DNA of 11,552 bases. Source: Actinomycetales bacterium. Lineage in GTDB: Bacteria; Actinomycetota; Actinomycetes; Actinomycetales; Microbacteriaceae. The notes under the pieces are model-generated. The model was not told where the DNA came from and did not search any database. It worked only from the letters and a program-made list of their open reading frames with translations. The first letter of the stretch is position 1, and the number at the start of each line of letters is the position of its first letter. Below are positions 9,301 through 11,552 of this stretch, piece by piece. The stretch spans positions 1 through 11,552 of the forward strand of contig JAGWUG010000014.1 in assembly GCA_028868555.1 (NCBI GenBank). Direction: 5' to 3'. The position numbers and the translations under genes are program-made.

Positions 9301-9721
9301 GACCCAGCACGTGATTGAGCTCTATCGCGAAATGCTCGACGAGATGGGAGTGGTGCGCTCCGACGAACTGGTTGGGCTGCGAAACCGCACCGAAGTGCTG
9401 GTGGCGGGAGTCAGGGTTGCCACCCAAACCCCACCGATGCGCTCCGGCAAGAGAGTTGTCTTCATCAGTTTGGATGACGGAGCCGGCTGCTCGGACGCCA
9501 CCTTCTTCGATGAAGCCCAGCAGCGCTGCAGCCACGTGCTCTTCAACACCCGGCTGGTGCTGGTGGCGGGCAAGACCCGCAGAACCGGAGTTCGAGGGGT
9601 ATCAATCATGGCGGAGAACGCCTGGGACCTAAAGGACCTCTACAAAGAATGGCGCAAGCGCAAGGAGCAGACCGGCACCGGTCAGCAAACTATGCCTGAA
9701 GCGCAGCTGCAATCTGCTTGA
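6374..9721 (+). CDS. dnaE2: Error-prone DNA polymerase III alpha subunit DnaE2
   Basis: This C-family polymerase performs mutagenic translesion synthesis after DNA damage. I choose the ATG at 6374 (1115 residues) because it overlaps the previous stop as ATGA; a GTG at 6350 would add eight residues. Domains in order: PHP domain (about 1-270), in which the HxH metal motif reads H8-V-A10 and the TDH motif reads T40-D41-R42, the degenerate pattern of DnaE2 rather than replicative DnaE1; palm with AARGSGAGSLVNYTLGI and PDIDID (418-423), catalytic aspartates probably D421 and D423, and D575 in LKLDVLG; fingers with SLFRPGPM and GFCKAHGAAFA; helix-hairpin-helix region (about 845-905); OB fold (about 1005-1085). 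A peptide QPTLDF (940-945) between the last two domains could bind the sliding clamp. SOS control is strongly implied by the operator upstream of DUF6504. No ImuA or ImuB gene is present locally. Its 3' end overlaps the convergent hydrolase gene. Confidence 0.93.
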   Translation: MSQFTHLHVASAFSGHYGVTRPEHLAEAVQAMGGTALAITDRNGLYGAVKHIGACLQLGLDPIVGVDLAILDSDAKPVGRAVVLAHGHDRGAGWATLCKLVSVAHKHGKKQPVGLTIEQLAQLVQSGSEETGYVATATVLLSPDNPFGRLALGASRDSALHALQEWSQHFVAHGALAVEIVSWLTQPGAEWSTTQAQRLLDLAETLGIPAVLTNAVRYLSPDDALTADVLDAARHLEPLGMFQPQPNAQAWLKPHQAMVDHAMEICRDYRRAQKLLDATAALANRCRLEPVSDCGWGKPKTPEKATLGIDGNPFELLWQRAHEGIHWRYPNISQAKLQQVQHRLAQELMTIHKLEFATYFLTVADVAQMIRDMKIRTAARGSGAGSLVNYTLGISGVDPIENDLLFERFLSTERSSLPDIDIDVESARRHEIYRAIFKRYGSNRVTLLSMQSTYRGRGAVRDSGLALGLEEDRIDEIAKNVWRFSARSFRAATSKKPELAGLAQELETDRTMNLLVDITERLDRLPRHISMHPCGVILGDATLLNLTPVEPSGIELPMSQFDKDDMDPMGLLKLDVLGVRMQSSMAYAVQEIQRVSGKTLDLDAIPLDDPETFRTIRTTNTLGIFQIESPGQRELTGKHQPTVFNDLTIQISLFRPGPMKGNMIAPYLDGRHGFAKAHYPHPDLEPILRETFGVVIFHEHVLRIFNQMTKCGLAKADELRRSMEDPRKKPLIEKFFREKSAEHGYSASVIEEVWGTLEGFSSFGFCKAHGAAFAMPTYQSAWLKTHYPTEFVAGLFTHDPGMYPRRLLLAEARRLGVQILPLDVNKSTDEYRVEALPDGSLAVRLALTEIQNVSQNEIKRIIKNAPFKDLGDFYLRAEPSRRTLENLGLLGALDGVSGVTAESISAIVDSDSLKATRGDVMAKVRQLNAVSKRPKLDPSQPTLDFIDLTETMPRGNPAPSVEENVVNELKLMKLDVTQHVIELYREMLDEMGVVRSDELVGLRNRTEVLVAGVRVATQTPPMRSGKRVVFISLDDGAGCSDATFFDEAQQRCSHVLFNTRLVLVAGKTRRTGVRGVSIMAENAWDLKDLYKEWRKRKEQTGTGQQTMPEAQLQSA
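9191..9208 (+). other. Candidate sliding-clamp binding peptide in DnaE2 (QPTLDF)
   Basis: Residues 940-945 of DnaE2 read Q-P-T-L-D-F, which fits the hexapeptide form of the bacterial beta-clamp motif (Q-x-x-L-x-F/L). It lies between the helix-hairpin-helix region and the OB fold, the same place where E. coli alpha carries QADMF. This is a motif match only; short motifs of this kind occur by chance. Confidence 0.4.
9670..9683. repeat. Short GC-rich palindrome at the dnaE2/hydrolase 3' junction
   Basis: GACCGG and CCGGTC flank CA, a perfect inverted repeat inside the last codons of dnaE2 and 7 bases past the end of the convergent hydrolase gene. No T-run follows on either strand, so it is not a standard terminator, though it could stall or stabilise either transcript. 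Gly/Thr codon usage alone could also produce it. Confidence 0.3.
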
Positions 9722-10325
9722 CGTGCTCGTGCGAAATGGTGTGACCGCCCGAGTGCATCATGAGTTCAACCTGAGCCCCATACTGACGGAACTCGCGAAC
9801 CATGGCGTCGGTCTTGTCCGCTGGCGAGTAATCATCCAGCTTGCCGTTGGCAATGAAGACCTTTTTGCCAACGAGAGCCGGAATACGCTTTGGGGGCGCG
9901 GTGAACGACTTAGTGGTTCCAAAAGCAACGATGCCCTGCAGCGCATCGGGGTGAAGCAACAGCATGGAACCCGCGGCATTGGCACCATTGGAAAAACCAA
10001 CGGCCCAAACCTTGGATTCATCAAACCCGTATTCGAAAGCCGCCGCTGCAACAAACTCGGCCAACTCGGCAGCGTTGGCGATGATGCCCGCCTCGTCAAA
10101 ACGGCCGTCAGGGTAACGCAGGAAGAAGCGGGCCATTCCGTCGGCAACCACAAGGCCGCGAGGCGAAAGCAGGTTGGCTTCGGGGTCTAGCGCCTTGCCC
10201 AGACCAAGAAGGTCGCGCTCGTCGGCTCCCGTTCCGTGCAAAAGCAGCAGGGTTCGGGCACTGGCAACATCAGAAGCTGGCTTCCAGACGTGCGGCCGGC
10301 GGGTGGTGGCACCGATGCCAGCCAC
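9690..10325 (-). CDS. Alpha/beta hydrolase (carboxylesterase-like, MhqD/YpfH type)
   Basis: This is a predicted soluble serine hydrolase of the small phospholipase/carboxylesterase family, of 211 residues. Seen in order: LLLLHGTGADERDLL (26-40), with the oxyanion-hole HG; the FFLRYPDGRFDE segment (67-78), typical of the MhqD-like subgroup; the nucleophile elbow GFSNGAN, with S112; the acid in NGKLDDYSP, D164 by motif spacing; and GGHTISHE, with H195. It starts at a GTG whose G is the last base of the dioxygenase TAG stop (TAGTG), with AGGTGG four bases upstream on the minus strand (10335-10330), so it is translationally coupled to the dioxygenase. In Bacillus, MhqD-type hydrolases are induced by quinones together with a ring-cleavage dioxygenase. 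The substrate here is unknown; an ester or a ring-cleavage product is possible. Its last 32 bases overlap the end of dnaE2 in antisense. Confidence 0.87.
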   Translation of the reverse strand: MAGIGATTRRPHVWKPASDVASARTLLLLHGTGADERDLLGLGKALDPEANLLSPRGLVVADGMARFFLRYPDGRFDEAGIIANAAELAEFVAAAAFEYGFDESKVWAVGFSNGANAAGSMLLLHPDALQGIVAFGTTKSFTAPPKRIPALVGKKVFIANGKLDDYSPADKTDAMVREFRQYGAQVELMMHSGGHTISHEHVKQIAAALQA

Positions 10326-11098
10326 TATGCCACCTGGAAGGAACGCTTGGAGAGACCCATCCAGAAGCCGTCGATGACCTGCTCCGGGGTCTGCTCCACA
10401 TTCTCGGTGGCACCGAGAGTGACAAACAGCGGAGTGAAGTGCTCAACGGTTGGGTGAGAGTAAGGCATGCCCGGAGCGGCCGTCTTGTAGTTGATGAGGC
10501 TCTCGATGTCGCCGGCCTTGAGGGCCTCGGCAACCCAGGCATCAAACTCCTTGGACCAGCCCGGAGGGGTTGCCTCAATTCGGAACTCGCGCAGGAAAGG
10601 CAGACCGTGAGTCATGAAGCCGGAACCAACCAGCAGAATGCCGTGGTCGCGAAGCGGACGCAGGCGACGGCCAAGTTCCATGAGCTTGACAGGGTCGTGA
10701 GTTGGCAGCGAAAGCTGAATCACCGGGATGTCGGCATCCGGGTACATGATCTTGATTGGCACCCAGGCGCCGTGGTCAAGTCCACGCTTCGGGCTCTGGT
10801 GCAGCGGCTCGTGATCCGGCATCACCGATGCCACCATCTGGCCGAGCCAAGCAGCATCCGGAGTGCCGTACTGCTCGTTGTAGTACTTGGCGGCAAAGCC
10901 ACCGAAGTCATAGATCAGCGGAGTATTGGCATCGGTGCTGGAAATGGCAACTGGTGCGTTCTCCCAGTGTGCCGAAACCACCACGATGCCCTTGGGCTTT
11001 TCGATGGTTGCGGACCAGTCGCGCAGCTGCTCCTTCCAGATTTCATCGTCAAGAAGCGGTGGAGCACCGTGCGATAGATAAAGAGCTGGAAGAGTCAT
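10325..11098 (-). CDS. LigB/DODA-family class III extradiol ring-cleavage dioxygenase
   Basis: These non-haem metal enzymes, such as E. coli YgiD, open catechol-type rings; YgiD and plant DODA cleave L-DOPA at the 4,5 bond. The protein has 257 residues, a normal length. Metal and catalytic residues are visible: H10 in LSHGAPP, H44 in VVVSAHWEN and H220 in HPTVEHFTP as probable metal ligands, with H164 in GSGFMTHGL as the likely general acid/base. KRGLDHGAWVP (104-114) and VIQLSLP (126-132) are further family blocks. The ATG at 11098 is nine bases after the deoC stop, in the same direction. I see no Shine-Dalgarno sequence in front of it, only a stem-forming segment. It is followed by the coupled hydrolase, which may process its product. 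The natural substrate cannot be told from sequence. Confidence 0.9.
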   Translation of the reverse strand: MTLPALYLSHGAPPLLDDEIWKEQLRDWSATIEKPKGIVVVSAHWENAPVAISSTDANTPLIYDFGGFAAKYYNEQYGTPDAAWLGQMVASVMPDHEPLHQSPKRGLDHGAWVPIKIMYPDADIPVIQLSLPTHDPVKLMELGRRLRPLRDHGILLVGSGFMTHGLPFLREFRIEATPPGWSKEFDAWVAEALKAGDIESLINYKTAAPGMPYSHPTVEHFTPLFVTLGATENVEQTPEQVIDGFWMGLSKRSFQVA

Positions 11099-11116
11099 GT
11101 CTAGATTTTAGTCTAG
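11099..11116. repeat. GTCTAG direct repeats and small stem at the deoC/dioxygenase junction
   Basis: GTCTAG occurs at 11099-11104 and 11111-11116. The same bases allow a stem CTAGA (11101-11105) with TCTAG (11112-11116) around a six-base loop. The element covers the deoC stop codon and the space where the dioxygenase ribosome site should be. Confidence 0.45.
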
Positions 11117-11552
11117 GGGGACTTTACTTGTAAAGTCCTGCAGGATACTTTCAGTTCCAGAGGCTCCGCAACGCGAAGCTCCAGCCTCCACGAAGTCAAT
11201 GACCTGATCGAGGGTGCGAACCCCACCGGAGGCCTTCACACGGAGGCGGTCCCCCACACAAGCCTTCATGAGCGCGATGTTCTCCACGGTTGCGCCACTC
11301 GCAGCGAAGCCGGTTGAGGTCTTCACAAAGTCTGCGCCAGCAGCCTCGGTCAGCTCACAGGCCTTGATAATTTCGTCGCGGTTGAGCAGCGCTGTTTCAA
11401 AGATTACCTTGACGATGCAGTCCGGGTTGACCTCCTTGGCGGCGGCGGTAACCGCACGAATGTCAGCCTCCACCAGGTCAAAGAAGCCGTCGCGAAGCTG
11501 CGAGACGTTGAGCACCATGTCGACCTCGAGGCAGCCGTTGGCAACCGCCTCT
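11108..11552 (-). CDS. deoC: Deoxyribose-phosphate aldolase, N-terminus cut off by window edge
   Basis: DeoC splits 2-deoxyribose-5-phosphate into acetaldehyde and glyceraldehyde-3-phosphate in deoxynucleoside breakdown. The visible C-terminal part is 147 residues and the frame stays open through the right edge, so the ATG at 11518 is internal: the residues before it, NGCLEVD, continue the conserved block EVDMVLN, with its catalytic Asp. Further along come [12 protein letters not shown], then DFVKTSTGF, whose Lys (codon 11321-11323) is the Schiff-base residue, and VKASGGVRT, whose Lys (codon 11234-11236) is the second active-site lysine. A GAS motif follows before the end. The final 12 or so residues lie on a perfect DNA palindrome. 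It is upstream of the dioxygenase by nine bases, so they are likely co-transcribed, although no shared pathway is obvious. Confidence 0.95.
   Translation of the reverse strand, partial: EAVANGCLEVDMVLNVSQLRDGFFDLVEADIRAVTAAAKEVNPDCIVKVIFETALLNRDEIIKACELTEAAGADFVKTSTGFAASGATVENIALMKACVGDRLRVKASGGVRTLDQVIDFVEAGASRCGASGTESILQDFTSKVPLD
11119..11138. repeat. Perfect 20-bp palindrome at the 3' end of deoC
   Basis: GGACTTTAC and GTAAAGTCC are perfect inverted arms around TT. As minus-strand RNA it can form an 8-bp stem closed by the loop CAAG. It sits inside the last codons of deoC, 20 bases before the dioxygenase ATG. No T-run follows on either strand, so it is not an ordinary terminator. It could be an operator for an internal dioxygenase-hydrolase promoter, or an mRNA processing or stability hairpin. 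Confidence 0.6.

Noticed and set aside
9670..9683. Bidirectional terminator between the convergent genes.
   Set aside because: The GACCGG/CCGGTC stem has no T-run on either side and lies inside dnaE2 coding sequence.
6374..9721. Replicative DnaE1 identity for the polymerase.
   Set aside because: The degenerate PHP motifs, TDRNG signature, SOS operator and DUF6504 partner fit DnaE2.
10439..11077. 212-codon open frame on the plus strand opposite the dioxygenase.
   Set aside because: It is a high-G+C antisense shadow of a gene with clear catalytic motifs, and the translation shows no family features.

Overview
The window reads as a stretch of an actinobacterial (Actinomycetota) chromosome, most likely Microbacteriaceae or a close relative. 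The reasons are a moderately high G+C coding bias, a LexA operator of the actinobacterial/Gram-positive type (TCGAAC-N4-GTTCGA), an error-prone DnaE2 paired with a small DUF6504-type protein, and a stand-alone PabB divergent from PabC. The family-level placement is inference. Genes are densely packed. I see no mobile element, CRISPR array, tRNA or rRNA, and no gene-free stretch longer than about 110 bases.

Layout. (1) Bases 1-3630, minus strand: pabB (aminodeoxychorismate synthase component I), followed by leuS (leucyl-tRNA synthetase), whose C-terminal end is cut by the left edge. (2) A 73-base divergent spacer at 3631-3703. (3) Bases 3704-9721, plus strand: pabC, a DedA-family membrane protein and an SRAP/YedK abasic-site sensor in one tightly spaced run. 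After a 109-base gap with a near-perfect LexA box comes a two-gene SOS operon, DUF6504 protein plus dnaE2, joined by an ATGA overlap. (4) Bases 9690-11552, minus strand and convergent with dnaE2 (32-base tail-to-tail overlap): deoC (5' end cut by the right edge), a LigB/DODA-type class III extradiol dioxygenase, and an alpha/beta hydrolase coupled to it by a TAGTG stop/start overlap.

How the genes fit together. pabB and pabC together make 4-aminobenzoate for folate from chorismate; the glutaminase partner PabA is not in the window. SRAP, DUF6504 and DnaE2 form a DNA-damage cluster. SRAP covalently caps abasic sites in single-stranded DNA. The DUF6504-dnaE2 pair is very probably LexA-repressed and supplies mutagenic translesion synthesis. 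The usual partners ImuA/ImuB are absent locally, and the DnaE2 has a candidate sliding-clamp peptide where replicative alpha subunits carry theirs. Together these make the SOS region the most interesting part of the window. The deoC-dioxygenase-hydrolase group looks catabolic or detoxifying, with unknown aromatic substrate, and has an unusual perfect palindrome at the deoC/dioxygenase junction.
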